Source of the DNA: an uncultured Spirochaetaceae bacterium
GTDB lineage: Bacteria; Spirochaetota; Spirochaetia; Sphaerochaetales; Sphaerochaetaceae
Length of the DNA: 51,591 nucleotides
Direction of reading: 5' to 3'
NCBI GenBank assembly: GCA_944389975.1
Contig: CALXOH010000031.1
Span: forward strand, 1 to 51,591
The notes below the pieces were generated by a model. The model saw only the letters and a program-made list of their open reading frames with translations, was not told the origin of the DNA and ran no database searches. A program made the translations under genes and the position numbers. Shown here piece by piece: positions 8,376-16,530 of the stretch. Each line of letters begins with the position of its first letter. Position 1 is the first letter of the stretch.

Positions 8376-9118
8376 CGCTCCTTGGACCTGTATTCGTACA
8401 AGAGGATGCCCGTCGCTACGGAGACATTGAGGCTGTCTATGTGCCCTTGCATCGGGATGGAGATGACGAAATCCGAGTTTTTCCTCACCAGTTCGGAAAT
8501 CCCTTTGCCCTCGCTGCCCATGACGATCACGCTCCGGGGAGCAAACGAATAGCCGTAGCTACTCTCCCCCGCCATATCCGACGCGTAGATCCAGAAGCCG
8601 TTCTCTTTGAGTTTCCCGAGTTCGCGGTTGATGTTCACGGTCACTGCCAAAGGCACGTACTGCGCACTTCCTGAGGAGACTTTGACTACAGTCTCGTTGG
8701 CTTGAACGCTTCTGCGGGAAGGGATTACGACCAAATCCACCCCGAATTGATCTGCCGAGCGCAGTATCGCACCGAGGTTGTGCGGATCCGTTATCCCATC
8801 GAGGACTAAAACCAAAGCCTTGTCACCCTCCTTGAGGGAGGAAAGGAATTCATCGACTGAAGTCTCTTTGAGTTTTGACGCTCCGGTCCTGGCCCCGCCA
8901 AGATCCAACAAGGCACCCCTGTGGTCCACTCCAGGGCACATCGAATCGAGTTCATCCTTCGAGACCTTCTTCACAGCAACCTTTCCTGTCGCTTCAGCTT
9001 GGAATACAAGCCTTTTCAATCTCTCGCCGCCTCCGCGGACAACGTAAAGCGTAGAACCCGAAGGGGATTTCTTCAAACCTTCCTCGATCGCATGAAGCCC
9101 ATAAATCCGTTCGCCCAT
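8372..9118 (-). CDS. rlmB: 23S rRNA 2'-O-methyltransferase, RlmB/TrmH family
   Basis: 248-residue SPOUT-class methyltransferase. A short N-terminal substrate-binding domain (GLHAIEEGL, then DHRGALL near residue 75) is followed by the knotted SAM-binding domain with the three family motifs: VLDGITDPHNLGAILRSADQ, IVMGSEGKGIS and IPMQGHIDSLNVSVATGILLYE. RlmB methylates G2251 in the P loop of 23S rRNA; close relatives act on tRNA Gm18, so rRNA specificity is likely but not proved. The start at 9118 is chosen because GGAGG lies 5 bases upstream and MGERIYGLHA is the usual N-terminus; an ATG at 9154 would add 12 residues. Converges with the PurD-like gene, sharing the bases CTAA. Confidence 0.9.
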   Translation of the reverse strand: MGERIYGLHAIEEGLKKSPSGSTLYVVRGGGERLKRLVFQAEATGKVAVKKVSKDELDSMCPGVDHRGALLDLGGARTGASKLKETSVDEFLSSLKEGDKALVLVLDGITDPHNLGAILRSADQFGVDLVVIPSRRSVQANETVVKVSSGSAQYVPLAVTVNINRELGKLKENGFWIYASDMAGESSYGYSFAPRSVIVMGSEGKGISELVRKNSDFVISIPMQGHIDSLNVSVATGILLYEYRSKER

Positions 9119-9280
9119 CTCTTCCTCCGATAAAGAAAGTATCACATTTCCCATTCAAAATGAAAGATTGCAAAAACCGAATGAAAAAGAGATGGAAAGG
9201 TTAATGCCTGTCTCCGATCGCACCACCAATCATCCGGTTGTATTTCCAATTCGCCTCACCCTCTTCGGTCATATACTTTG

Positions 9281-9382
9281 TCACAACATCATCCCTTTCC
9301 AGTAGGCGTCGGCATATAGCACTTTCCCGTTTGTAAAGTTGATTACAACCTCTGGTTTCTTTTCCTTGTCTCCTATGGACAT
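9281..9382 (-). CDS. Possible small open frame or gene fragment
   Basis: A 33-codon frame beginning MSIGDKEKKPEVVINFTNGK and ending in a stop at 9281-9283. The composition (alternating hydrophobic residues around VVINF and VLYADAYW) looks like a beta-strand core and unlike random translation. No ribosome-binding site is visible. It is either a very small gene or, more likely, part of a frameshifted gene continuing in another frame toward 9201. Confidence 0.2.
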   Translation of the reverse strand: MSIGDKEKKPEVVINFTNGKVLYADAYWKGMML

Positions 9383-9463
9383 CGCCGAGTTTCACAAGGC
9401 TGTATTTGTTGGCTTTTGGAAGATGCATGTTGCCATGGCCATGGATCTTTCATGCCACCCTCT

Positions 9464-9592
9464 CTAATCACGTGGAATCATGATGTACGCTTCATGTATT
9501 CGCCCTGAGTTGATCAATTCGTAATTGATCTTGCCCATAGCCTTCTTTACATCAAAAGAATCATATATAGCCCGGCTTTCAAAAGCCGCCAT
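9464..9592 (-). pseudogene. Unrecognised C-terminal coding fragment
   Basis: A 42-codon frame beginning MAAFESRAIYDSFDVKKAMG and ending RIHEAYIMIPRD before a stop at 9464-9466. The frame is open further upstream to about 9640 with plausible residues (WSEPIYTDSIAVWD), running across the end of the larC remnant, so the true N-terminus was probably lost when the region decayed. I do not recognise the family. Confidence 0.25.
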
Positions 9593-9626
9593 ATCCCAGA
9601 CGGCAATTGAATCAGTATAGATGGGT

Positions 9627-10190
9627 TCACTCCAGATTGTTTCTCACTTCGCATATTGAGAGATTTTCTCTTCGCGCGATGGCTGCGACGTCGTCGTATC
9701 CTGATTTTCTCCGTTCAACGCCATACCCCGATGATCTCTTGATGCGCACTTTACCGTACTTTGTGTCGACCACATCTTCGCTTCTATGCAAAGTATGACG
9801 GGAGAACACGCTTTTCCTGATCCCCAAAGTCGATGTGTACTTGAAGAGCGCCCTCACAAGCCTTTCTTCGTCCTTTTCTTCGCATATCACGGATATCATC
9901 ACGCCAGGCCTTGATTTCTTCATTCCGATTCCTGTCGTGTACACATCCAGCGCACCTTCTTCAAAAAGCATCTCGAGTGCAAACCCGATCTCTTCACCGG
10001 TCATGTCATCTACGTTTGCAAAAAGCCCTGAAACTTCATCGCTTTCCACTTCTCTCTCCCCGAGTATTGTACGCAACAGGTTTGCCTTCGGAAAATCCTT
10101 CGTTCCCATTCCGTACCCGATTTTCCCAACGCTCATCAGAGGCATTTGTGTGAATTTCTTTACAAAGTGCTTCAACAAGGCAGTTGTCGC
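9627..10190 (-). pseudogene. larC: larC remnant, C-terminal part only
   Basis: About 185 codons matching the C-terminal part of LarC, the CTP-dependent enzyme that inserts nickel into the pyridinium-bis-thiocarboxylate precursor to make the nickel-pincer cofactor of lactate racemase and related enzymes. Recognisable pieces are MPLMSVGKIGYGMGTKDF, LFANVDDMTGEEIGFALEML, GIGMKKSRPGVMISVIC and TLGIRKSVFSRHTLHR. The family is about 400 residues long, so the N-terminal half or more is gone. The frame begins inside the 3' part of the DUF3842 gene with no proper start; the ATG at 10178 is internal to the family. Neither the rest of larC nor larA, larB or larE is in the window. The C-terminal end itself looks intact, so the loss may be fairly recent. 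Confidence 0.8.
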
Positions 10191-10509
10191 AGTGGTTCAC
10201 CGGAATGAGTATCCGCTTCGCTTTGCTCTGGCTTATCGCAAGCGCCATTTCAGGCGTCACTTCCCCGAGCATCGGGTCAGCGATGACATACCCACGGGAC
10301 CTATTATCACATCCGCCATCTTGGATGCAACGATGACAGGGTTTTCCCCACTTGCACCTTCGTCAGCACCGGCTTTCACCATCTGTAGCGTAGCTTGTGC
10401 GTTCGTTCCGATTGCGATCACCTTGACTGATGGATAAGCTGTCTTGAGGGAGGATACGACCTGTTTTCCGATCCCCCCCTCCCTGGCTGTCTATTACAAC
10501 TATGTTCAT
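10190..10509 (-). pseudogene. DUF3842-family gene, frameshifted and truncated
   Basis: Begins [11 protein letters not shown] and is then broken. Shifting frame after a run of seven identical bases at 10473-10479 (six would keep the frame) restores GGIGKQVVSSLKTAYPSVKV and IAIGTNAQATLQMVKAGADE. A second shift near 10290 (one base missing) restores MLGEVTPEMALAISQSKAKR and ILIPVNHCDNC, after which the sequence jumps into larC. DUF3842 proteins are small nucleotide-binding-like proteins often found beside lar genes. The ATG at 10509 overlaps the dnaJ stop as ATGA, so it was once translationally coupled to dnaJ. Function of the intact family is unknown to me. Confidence 0.75.
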
Positions 10510-11606
10510 GCTTCGTAATCCATCGGCTCCGGATGATCGGTCTCCCCAAGTTCCATCGAAAGATCCTTGAGCATCTTACGCGCCTTCAGCGATATGTGCT
10601 TGGGGGTTTGGACGTGAAGTCTGATGAACATGTTCCCCCTCTCAGTCGAGTTGACTGCCGGGAAGCCCTTACCTTTGACGCGCAATAGCCTTCCCGACTC
10701 GGTATTCGGTGCGACAGTTACCTTTATCTGTCCGCCGTCGATCGTCGGCACGTAAAGTTCAGCCCCAAGTGCAGCCTGCGTAATCGAAATAGGTATCTGG
10801 AGGTATACGTCCTGCCCGTCCCTGAAGAAATACTTGTCATCGCGGACTGTGATGAAGATCACGAGATCCCCGTCAGGACCGCCGTTCTCCCCGGCATCCC
10901 CCTTTCCTCGGAGCGTAAGCCTGCTTCCGGTATCAACGCCTGCGGGAATGTTTACCGAGAGGCGTTCAGTCTTCCTCTCAAGCCCCGTACCACGGCATGT
11001 CGCGCACGGTTTTTCGAGGATGCTTCCCGTTCCGTGGCATGACGGGCACGTCTTCGTGATGCTGAAAAATCCGCCGCCTTGCTGTATTCTTCCGGTCCCT
11101 CCGCAAGTCGGACATGTCTTCCTGCCGGTGCCACCGGTGCCGGAACACGCGGAACACTTCACCTTGTGTGAGAACGATATCTCCTTCTTCACGCCATGAA
11201 CTGCATCCAGAAAATCGATCGTAAGGTCGTATCTGAGCGACTGCCCGGGTGTTCCGTGGTACTGCGCGCCCCTTCTCGAGCCACCGCCTGAGAAGAACGA
11301 ACCGAATATATCGCTGAACCCACCTGAGCCGAATATATCCGAAAAGTCCGCAAACCCCTGCTGGAAACCACCACCGTCAGAGCCGAGTCCACCGAAGCCA
11401 AACGTATCATACTGCTGCTTTTTCTTGGGATCTGAAAGCACTTCGTATGCTTCGCTTGCCTCCTTGAACCTTTCCTCCGCAGCCTTGTCTCCCGGATGGG
11501 TGTCAGGATGGTTTGCCATCGCAATCTTCCTGTATGCCTTCTTTATCTCATCCGGAGAGGCATCCTTGGAAACTCCCAAGACCTCATAGTAATCACGTTT
11601 TGCCAT
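10506..11606 (-). CDS. dnaJ: Chaperone protein DnaJ (Hsp40)
   Basis: 366-residue type I DnaJ. Residues 1-70 are the J domain with the HPD motif in ANHPDTHPG, which stimulates DnaK ATPase. A Gly/Phe-rich linker follows (about 75-125), then four zinc-binding repeats of form CxxCxGxG ([32 protein letters not shown]), then the client-binding C-terminal domains and dimerisation end. The start at 11606 ([11 protein letters not shown]) is chosen because the GAAGGG ribosome-binding site is 7 bases from it but too close to the two upstream ATGs. It follows dnaK after a 75-base spacer containing a hairpin, and its stop overlaps the start of the broken DUF3842 gene. Confidence 0.97.
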   Translation of the reverse strand: MAKRDYYEVLGVSKDASPDEIKKAYRKIAMANHPDTHPGDKAAEERFKEASEAYEVLSDPKKKQQYDTFGFGGLGSDGGGFQQGFADFSDIFGSGGFSDIFGSFFSGGGSRRGAQYHGTPGQSLRYDLTIDFLDAVHGVKKEISFSHKVKCSACSGTGGTGRKTCPTCGGTGRIQQGGGFFSITKTCPSCHGTGSILEKPCATCRGTGLERKTERLSVNIPAGVDTGSRLTLRGKGDAGENGGPDGDLVIFITVRDDKYFFRDGQDVYLQIPISITQAALGAELYVPTIDGGQIKVTVAPNTESGRLLRVKGKGFPAVNSTERGNMFIRLHVQTPKHISLKARKMLKDLSMELGETDHPEPMDYEA

Positions 11607-11630
11607 TGCCATACCCTTCAAACGAGAGAA

Positions 11631-11651
11631 ACAGCATGTCTTGCATGCTGT
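11631..11651 (-). promoter_or_regulatory. Hairpin between dnaK and dnaJ
   Basis: A perfect 8-bp inverted repeat (ACAGCATG and CATGCTGT, 5-base loop) followed on the minus strand by TTCTCTCG. The pyrimidine-rich but U-poor tail suggests a partial terminator or RNA-processing site that sets dnaJ expression below dnaK, rather than a full stop. Confidence 0.5.
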
Positions 11652-11681
11652 CTCCCGGAAATCTCTTCATGTAAACGAAGT

Positions 11682-13601
11682 TTATTTTACTTCCTCGTAG
11701 TCTGCATCTACGCTTCCATCGTTGGAAGATGATGAGGAACCACCTGTCGAGCCTGTCGACGACTCTCCTGCCCCAGGCTGGGAAGCTTGAGCCTTGGAAG
11801 CTTCATAGATCTTCTGTCCGAGCTGCATCGAAGCCTGCTGGACTTTCTCAGTCTCGCTCTTGATCGCCTCTGCAGACGCATTCTTATCTGCAAGAACAGC
11901 CTTCAAGGAATCGACAGCGCTCTGAATCGAGCTTCTCTCGCTCTCGGAGACCTTGTCGCCGTAGTCCTTCAACGCCTTCTCGGTCTGGTATACTACGCTC
12001 TCTCCGGCGTTCCTCGCTTCGATAGAGTCACGTGCCTTCTTGTCCTCTTCGGCGTGTGCCTCGGCTTCCTTGACCATCTTGTTGATCTCCTCTTCCGATA
12101 GTCCGCTGGAAGACTGGATCTCGATCCTCTGCTCCTTGCCCGTTCCGAGGTCCTTTGCAGATACGTGTACTATGCCGTTTGCATCGATGTCAAACGATAC
12201 TTCGATCTGAGGTACTCCGCGCGGTGCAGGTGCAATGCCGACCAAGTCGAAGTTTCCAAGCGTCCTGTTCTGGCTTGCAAGTTCCCTTTCTCCTTGGAGA
12301 ACGTGGATCGATACAGCAGTCTGGTTGTCTGCCGCGGTGCTGAATATCTGGCTCTTCTTGGTAGGAATGGTGGTATTCCTTTCGATCAGCTTCGTCATGA
12401 CTCCGCCGAGCGTTTCAATTCCAAGCGAAAGCGGTGTGACATCCAACAAAAGGACATCCTTTACGTCGCCCTTGAGTATTCCACCCTGGATTGCCGCGCC
12501 CATTGCGACAACCTCGTCCGGGTTGACTCCCTTGTGAGGCTCCTTTCCGAAGATCTCCTTTACCAGCGTCTGGACGCATGGGATCCTCGAAGATCCTCCG
12601 ACGAGGATGACCTCATCGATCTGGCTTGCGGTAAGTCCTGCATCCCTGAGTGCGTTCTGGCACGGGATCTTTGTCTTCTCAACAAGAGGAGCGATCATCT
12701 GCTCGAACTTCGCCCTTGTAAGCTCTGCAGTGAGGTGCAACGGCCCGTTCTGGTTTGCTGTTATGAACGGAAGGTTGATCGTCGTGCTCGTGGAGCTTGA
12801 AAGCGTGATCTTTGCCTGCTCTGCAGCTTCCTTGAGCCTCTGGAGAGCCATCTTGTCGGATGAAAGGTCGATGCCGTTCTTTGCCTTGAAATCCTGTACG
12901 AGCCAATCGATGATCGCCTGGTCGAAGTTGTCTCCGCCGAGGTGCGTGTCTCCGTTCGTGCTCTTTACTTCGAAAACGCCATCGCCGAGTTCCAGGATCG
13001 AGATATCGAACGTGCCTCCGCCGAGGTCGTATACTGCGATCGTCTCGTCCTTCGACTTGTCTTTTCCGAATCCGTATGCAAGTGCTGCAGCCGTAGGCTC
13101 GTTGACGATCCTCTTCACGTCAAGTCCTGCGATCCTTCCCGCATCCTTTGTTGCCTGACGCTGGGAGTCGTTGAAGTATGCCGGAACTGTGATTACTGCC
13201 TCGGTAACGCTCTCGCCGAGGTAATCCTCCGCAGTCTTCTTCATCTTCTGCAAAATGACTGCGCTGATCTCCTGCGGGGAGTACATGGTGCCGCTGATGT
13301 CTACTTTGACTTCGTTCCCTGCTCCCGATACAACTTTGTAAGGAACCATCGAAATCTCTTCCGATACCTCATTGAACTTCCTTCCCATGAACCTCTTGAT
13401 GGAATATACGGTGTTCTCAGGATTGGTCACCATCTGGTTCTTTGCAGGTTTTCCGACAAGCCTGTCGCCTTTGCTGAAACCTACAACCGACGGCGTGGTC
13501 CTGTCTCCCTCGCTGTTCGGAATTACCATCGGTTCGTTGTTTTCCATTACTGCAACGCAGCTGTTCGTAGTTCCAAGGTCAATACCTATAATCTTTCCCA
13601 T
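11682..13601 (-). CDS. dnaK: Chaperone protein DnaK (Hsp70)
   Basis: 639-residue Hsp70. The ATPase domain (1-380) shows [28 protein letters not shown] and [11 protein letters not shown]; the substrate-binding domain opens with [18 protein letters not shown], and the lid ends in a disordered Gly/Ser-rich stretch and DADYEEVK. It refolds clients in cycles with DnaJ and the nucleotide-exchange factor GrpE, both neighbours. An AGGAG ribosome-binding site stands 7 bases before the ATG. The gene follows grpE after 79 bases, so heat control probably acts on the shared transcript; no CIRCE operator was seen upstream. Confidence 0.98.
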   Translation of the reverse strand: MGKIIGIDLGTTNSCVAVMENNEPMVIPNSEGDRTTPSVVGFSKGDRLVGKPAKNQMVTNPENTVYSIKRFMGRKFNEVSEEISMVPYKVVSGAGNEVKVDISGTMYSPQEISAVILQKMKKTAEDYLGESVTEAVITVPAYFNDSQRQATKDAGRIAGLDVKRIVNEPTAAALAYGFGKDKSKDETIAVYDLGGGTFDISILELGDGVFEVKSTNGDTHLGGDNFDQAIIDWLVQDFKAKNGIDLSSDKMALQRLKEAAEQAKITLSSSTSTTINLPFITANQNGPLHLTAELTRAKFEQMIAPLVEKTKIPCQNALRDAGLTASQIDEVILVGGSSRIPCVQTLVKEIFGKEPHKGVNPDEVVAMGAAIQGGILKGDVKDVLLLDVTPLSLGIETLGGVMTKLIERNTTIPTKKSQIFSTAADNQTAVSIHVLQGERELASQNRTLGNFDLVGIAPAPRGVPQIEVSFDIDANGIVHVSAKDLGTGKEQRIEIQSSSGLSEEEINKMVKEAEAHAEEDKKARDSIEARNAGESVVYQTEKALKDYGDKVSESERSSIQSAVDSLKAVLADKNASAEAIKSETEKVQQASMQLGQKIYEASKAQASQPGAGESSTGSTGGSSSSSNDGSVDADYEEVK

Positions 13602-13680
13602 TTTATTACTCCTGATGATTTATATCTTTCAAAACGTACCTTCCGGCACAAAACGAAAATAACAACGGCAATCCAGTTCG

Positions 13681-14283
13681 TCAAGCTTTGGGCTTTCCGA
13701 CTTTCACCTTGCTTGTGCGGATCACCTTTCCGTTGAGGATATACCCCTCCTGATAGACTTGGAGCACAGTTTCCTTCTCCAGTCCCTCGACCTCCTCAGC
13801 CTGGTATGCTTCCATCGTCTGAGGATCAAAAGGCTGACCTTCGCTGGACATCCTCTCAAGCCCCCAGTTGTTCTTCAAAAGGGAGAGTATCTGGTTCTCA
13901 GTCATCGCAACGCCCGATCTGAGCGCTTCGAAATCACTCGATTTGGATGCAGCCTCGATTGCCCTGGAGAAGTTGTCGATTGGATCGAGAAGATCCTTCA
14001 AAAGCGATTCGTTCGCATACTTCACAGCATTCTCCTTGTCCTTCAGAAGCCTTTTGCGGTAGTTCTCGGTATCTGCAGCCTTCAGAAGAAGTTCGTTCTT
14101 CAGGTTTGCAATCTCCTCCTCGAGCGTTTTTATCGTTTCCTCAAGTTCGGCTGTCTTTTTGCCGATCTCCGCCTCTTCCTTCTTCTCATCATCACATTCC
14201 AGGGAAGGCTCCTTCTCTTCAAGGACCTCCTGCTGTTCGTCTTTTTCAGAAAGCTCTTCGCTCAAATTCTTCTCATCTTCCAT
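13681..14283 (-). CDS. grpE: Nucleotide exchange factor GrpE
   Basis: 200-residue GrpE, the ADP/ATP exchange factor for DnaK. An acidic disordered N-terminus (1-60) leads into a long coiled coil (about 50-110, KTAELEETIKTLEEEIANLK) and then the beta-sheet head with PFDPQTMEAYQAEEVEGLEK and GYILNGKVIRTSKVKVGK, the family signature. The start at 14283 is supported by a GAAGG ribosome-binding site 7 bases upstream; an ATG at 14325 would put 14 extra residues inside the leader hairpin. The ribosome-binding site is buried in a perfect hairpin (separate entry), suggesting translational or attenuation control of the grpE-dnaK-dnaJ group. Confidence 0.95.
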   Translation of the reverse strand: MEDEKNLSEELSEKDEQQEVLEEKEPSLECDDEKKEEAEIGKKTAELEETIKTLEEEIANLKNELLLKAADTENYRKRLLKDKENAVKYANESLLKDLLDPIDNFSRAIEAASKSSDFEALRSGVAMTENQILSLLKNNWGLERMSSEGQPFDPQTMEAYQAEEVEGLEKETVLQVYQEGYILNGKVIRTSKVKVGKPKA

Positions 14284-14335
14284 AAAAATACCTTCAGTTG
14301 GGATCATGTCGTCATCGACATGCAAACTGAAGGTA
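14284..14335 (-). promoter_or_regulatory. Nested hairpin covering the grpE ribosome-binding site
   Basis: On the minus-strand RNA, UACCUUCAGUU (14335-14325) is perfectly complementary to AACUGAAGGUA (14299-14289), an 11-bp, AU-rich outer stem. Inside it CAUGUCG (14322-14316) pairs perfectly with CGACAUG (14311-14305) around the loop AUGA. The grpE ribosome-binding site GAAGG (14295-14291) is in the 3' arm of the outer stem; five U residues and the AUG follow directly. This is the arrangement expected of an RNA thermometer; the U run also allows an intrinsic attenuator. A TTGACC hexamer lies just upstream at about 14352-14357, but no good -10 partner was identified. Confidence 0.6.
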
Positions 14336-14360
14336 ACAACAGCTTACCGATCGGTCAAGT

Positions 14361-15824
14361 TCACTCATCATCCGAGAGGTCGATTTCATCCTCGTCCCCG
14401 AGTATTATGTCGTCCGGGAATGACGAGAACATCTCCTTCTTCTCCTCCGATATCTCATCCTCCTTCCTGCCATGATCATCCCTCTGGCTCTCATGGCTGT
14501 TGTATATGGCTTCCCTCGTCTTCGTGATCCGCGATTGAAGCGAAAGAAGTATCGATTCGGACGCTTTTATCTTCTCTTCAAGCTCCTTCAGCCTGTCTGA
14601 CGCCTCCCCGACCTTTCTTACACCTATGCCTACCGCATCGTTGATCTTCCCTTCGAGTTCGTGCGTTGCATCATCCAAGGACGAAAGTGCGTTCCCGATC
14701 GATTTCTCAAGCTCCTCTACAAGCGCCTTCGATGCGCGTGATGACTCGCCTATCCCTTCATCCATTGTTTTCCTGGCCTCGGCGATCACCCGGTCCTTGG
14801 TCTCATCGAGCTTCGGAAGGTAGTCGGCGAGTCCGTTTCCGATCTCTTCTGCCTTCTCGGAAAGCCCCGATGAAAGCTCTTCCTTCCTCTTCTCAAGGCT
14901 CTCTTTGAGTTTCACTTCCTTCTCATCAAGTTCCTTCTCGATGTCGCTCTTCCTCATCTCCAGGAACGATGATGAGCTTTCGATGCTTCCGCTCATCTTC
15001 TCAAAGCTCTCTCCCATCCTCTTCTGGGCAAGGTCGAGTTCCTCTTTGATCTTCTCGATGTACGCTATGTATTCCTTCTTGAGTTCATCCAAACGGCGCT
15101 CCGCCTTCAACAACACATCAGATACTTCCTGATCAAATTGGTCCAGGCGCCCGTCCACTCGGGATAGCGCTTCCCGCTCCGCCAGGCTTTTTTCATTCAG
15201 CGCTTCCTTCTCCTCGCTTATGAACGCGACAAACGACGTGCGCTCTTTCTCCAAAGTGCCCGCAAATTCCCCCAAGGCCCGTGCATTCTCCTCCAGCTCG
15301 CTCTCCGCCTGCCTCTTGAGGCTCTCGGAAGTGGATGTGACAAGGGATGCAAACTCACCTTTTTTCTCATCGATTTCCCGTATGATGAGCTCCATGTCGT
15401 TTTTGAAGCTCTTCACGGTGTCGTTGATCATCTCAGCCTTGTGGACCTCTTCCCTGACTACCGAGATCCGCGACTCAGCCTGCTCGGTCTGCACTCTGAG
15501 TTTATCAAGCGCCCTCTTGTAGTTCACGCATACGCCTTCAAGCGCCGTAAGATCCTTTGAATGATTCTCGAGGCTTACGAAAAGCGAGTTGATCATGTCG
15601 CCTGTACGTTCGGCCCTGTCCAGTAGTTCCTGTACTTTGTCAATGCAATTCTGCGTCGATTCCAAGAGTTGCTGCTTCGTCGCAGCCGACTCATTCCGGA
15701 AACTCTTTATCATGCTCTGTACGTTCTGGATCGAACGCTTTTTCATGTCGGAAGCGCGGACTATGAAGAAAATCATCAAGGACGCACAGAAAAGCAAAAC
15801 GGATACGAACAGTTCCAGCCTCAT
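14361..15824 (-). CDS. SpiroCoCo-type membrane-anchored coiled-coil protein
   Basis: 487-residue protein with one hydrophobic N-terminal helix (about residues 3-22, LELFVSVLLFCASLMIFFIV) and then almost continuous coiled coil rich in Glu, Lys, Ser and Leu to about residue 450, ending in an acidic tail. I recall this architecture as the spirochaete-specific SpiroCoCo family; its function is not established as far as I know. The single anchor with a long coiled coil, most likely cytoplasmic, suggests a scaffold or cytoskeletal role, which is inference. The start at 15824 is chosen because the upstream extension to 15911 overlaps the HAD gene and the hydrophobic helix begins right after this methionine. 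It lies between a HAD phosphatase and grpE in one continuous minus-strand run. Confidence 0.8.
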   Translation of the reverse strand: MRLELFVSVLLFCASLMIFFIVRASDMKKRSIQNVQSMIKSFRNESAATKQQLLESTQNCIDKVQELLDRAERTGDMINSLFVSLENHSKDLTALEGVCVNYKRALDKLRVQTEQAESRISVVREEVHKAEMINDTVKSFKNDMELIIREIDEKKGEFASLVTSTSESLKRQAESELEENARALGEFAGTLEKERTSFVAFISEEKEALNEKSLAEREALSRVDGRLDQFDQEVSDVLLKAERRLDELKKEYIAYIEKIKEELDLAQKRMGESFEKMSGSIESSSSFLEMRKSDIEKELDEKEVKLKESLEKRKEELSSGLSEKAEEIGNGLADYLPKLDETKDRVIAEARKTMDEGIGESSRASKALVEELEKSIGNALSSLDDATHELEGKINDAVGIGVRKVGEASDRLKELEEKIKASESILLSLQSRITKTREAIYNSHESQRDDHGRKEDEISEEKKEMFSSFPDDIILGDEDEIDLSDDE

Positions 15825-15837
15825 CTCAAACCCCACT

Positions 15838-16530
15838 TTATTCCAAGAGGACCCGGCACATCTCAGGATAGGAAGAGACGACAATATCGGCTTTGGAAGA
15901 GGCCTTGCCATGGGTTTTTATCAGCAAGGTATGCATTCCGACGTTCTTCGCACCCCGTACATCCTTCTGTTCGCTGTCCCCTACGTATAGTATCTTATCA
16001 TTTTCAAGTCCCAATAGGCTAGAGAGATACTCGAAAGGAACGCGCGATGGCTTTAGCGCCCCGATATCCTCTGTAGAGATCGCAAACTCCGGTATGTCGC
16101 CCACGTCAAGCGCTTCGAGTTTCACTCCGATCGGGAAATCTGAAAGAAATGCTATCCTCGCTTCTTTTTTTATCTTCAAAAGCGATTCCCTCATGTGAGG
16201 GAAAGGGGTTATCGAAGAAAAGCTCTTCTGCCACGGAATGAAGAACACCCGCTCCTCCTTCCTCCTGAACTTCTCGACACCCTCTTCGTCATACTCTCCG
16301 TACAGCGCGGTGTACTCCTCTTTCAAAAACCCGTCGTGGCCTGAGAAAGTGCCTCCGTCAAGCCCGTTTTTACGCCTGAGCTTGTTTCTCATCGAAAGGT
16401 ATGAAAGGGAGAACGGTATGTGTAATAGAGCGCTTTCCACGAGGCGCAGATTGGTCTGCCATTTCGGATACAGAGTACCGTCGATGTCGAAACATACCGC
16501 TTCTATTCCGTGCTCTTTGATGTATCCCAT
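15838..16530 (-). CDS. HAD-superfamily hydrolase
   Basis: 230-residue haloacid dehalogenase-type phosphatase. Motif I is CFDIDGTLYPK with the nucleophile Asp15 and acid Asp17; motif II is FLSDFPIG; motif III lysine is in GALKPSRVPFE; motif IV is YVGDSEQKDVRGAKNVGM. The helical cap lies between motif I and II (about residues 25-105), which makes it a subfamily I enzyme with a C1 cap. The substrate, probably a small phosphorylated metabolite, cannot be told. The ATG at 16530 overlaps the der stop (TGATG), with a GGAAGG ribosome-binding site, so it is coupled to der. The reading frame also has a GTG one codon upstream. Confidence 0.9.
   Translation of the reverse strand: MGYIKEHGIEAVCFDIDGTLYPKWQTNLRLVESALLHIPFSLSYLSMRNKLRRKNGLDGGTFSGHDGFLKEEYTALYGEYDEEGVEKFRRKEERVFFIPWQKSFSSITPFPHMRESLLKIKKEARIAFLSDFPIGVKLEALDVGDIPEFAISTEDIGALKPSRVPFEYLSSLLGLENDKILYVGDSEQKDVRGAKNVGMHTLLIKTHGKASSKADIVVSSYPEMCRVLLE

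Larger units (their letters stand above)
9119..9626. other. Decayed intergenic region with short coding fragments
   Basis: About 500 bases with no intact gene. Three minus-strand reading frames look protein-like but are short: 9464-9592 (42 codons, with the frame open upstream to about 9640), 9281-9382 (33 codons), and the end of a frame stopping at 9201 (reads TEEGEANWKYNRMIGGAIGDRH). The last two lie in different frames and could be one gene broken by a frameshift near 9290. None is recognised. The rlmB ribosome-binding site lies at its low end; no convincing rlmB promoter was found. Confidence 0.4.

Noticed and set aside
9201-9428. 75-codon minus-strand frame as an intact gene
   Set aside because: Its first half reads poorly while a different frame there reads VVINFTNGK; only its last 25 codons look coding, so it is treated as debris.
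14284-14360. CIRCE operator (HrcA site) upstream of grpE
   Set aside because: The inverted repeat TACCTTCAGTT/AACTGAAGGTA is not the CIRCE sequence TTAGCACTC-N9-GAGTGCTAA.
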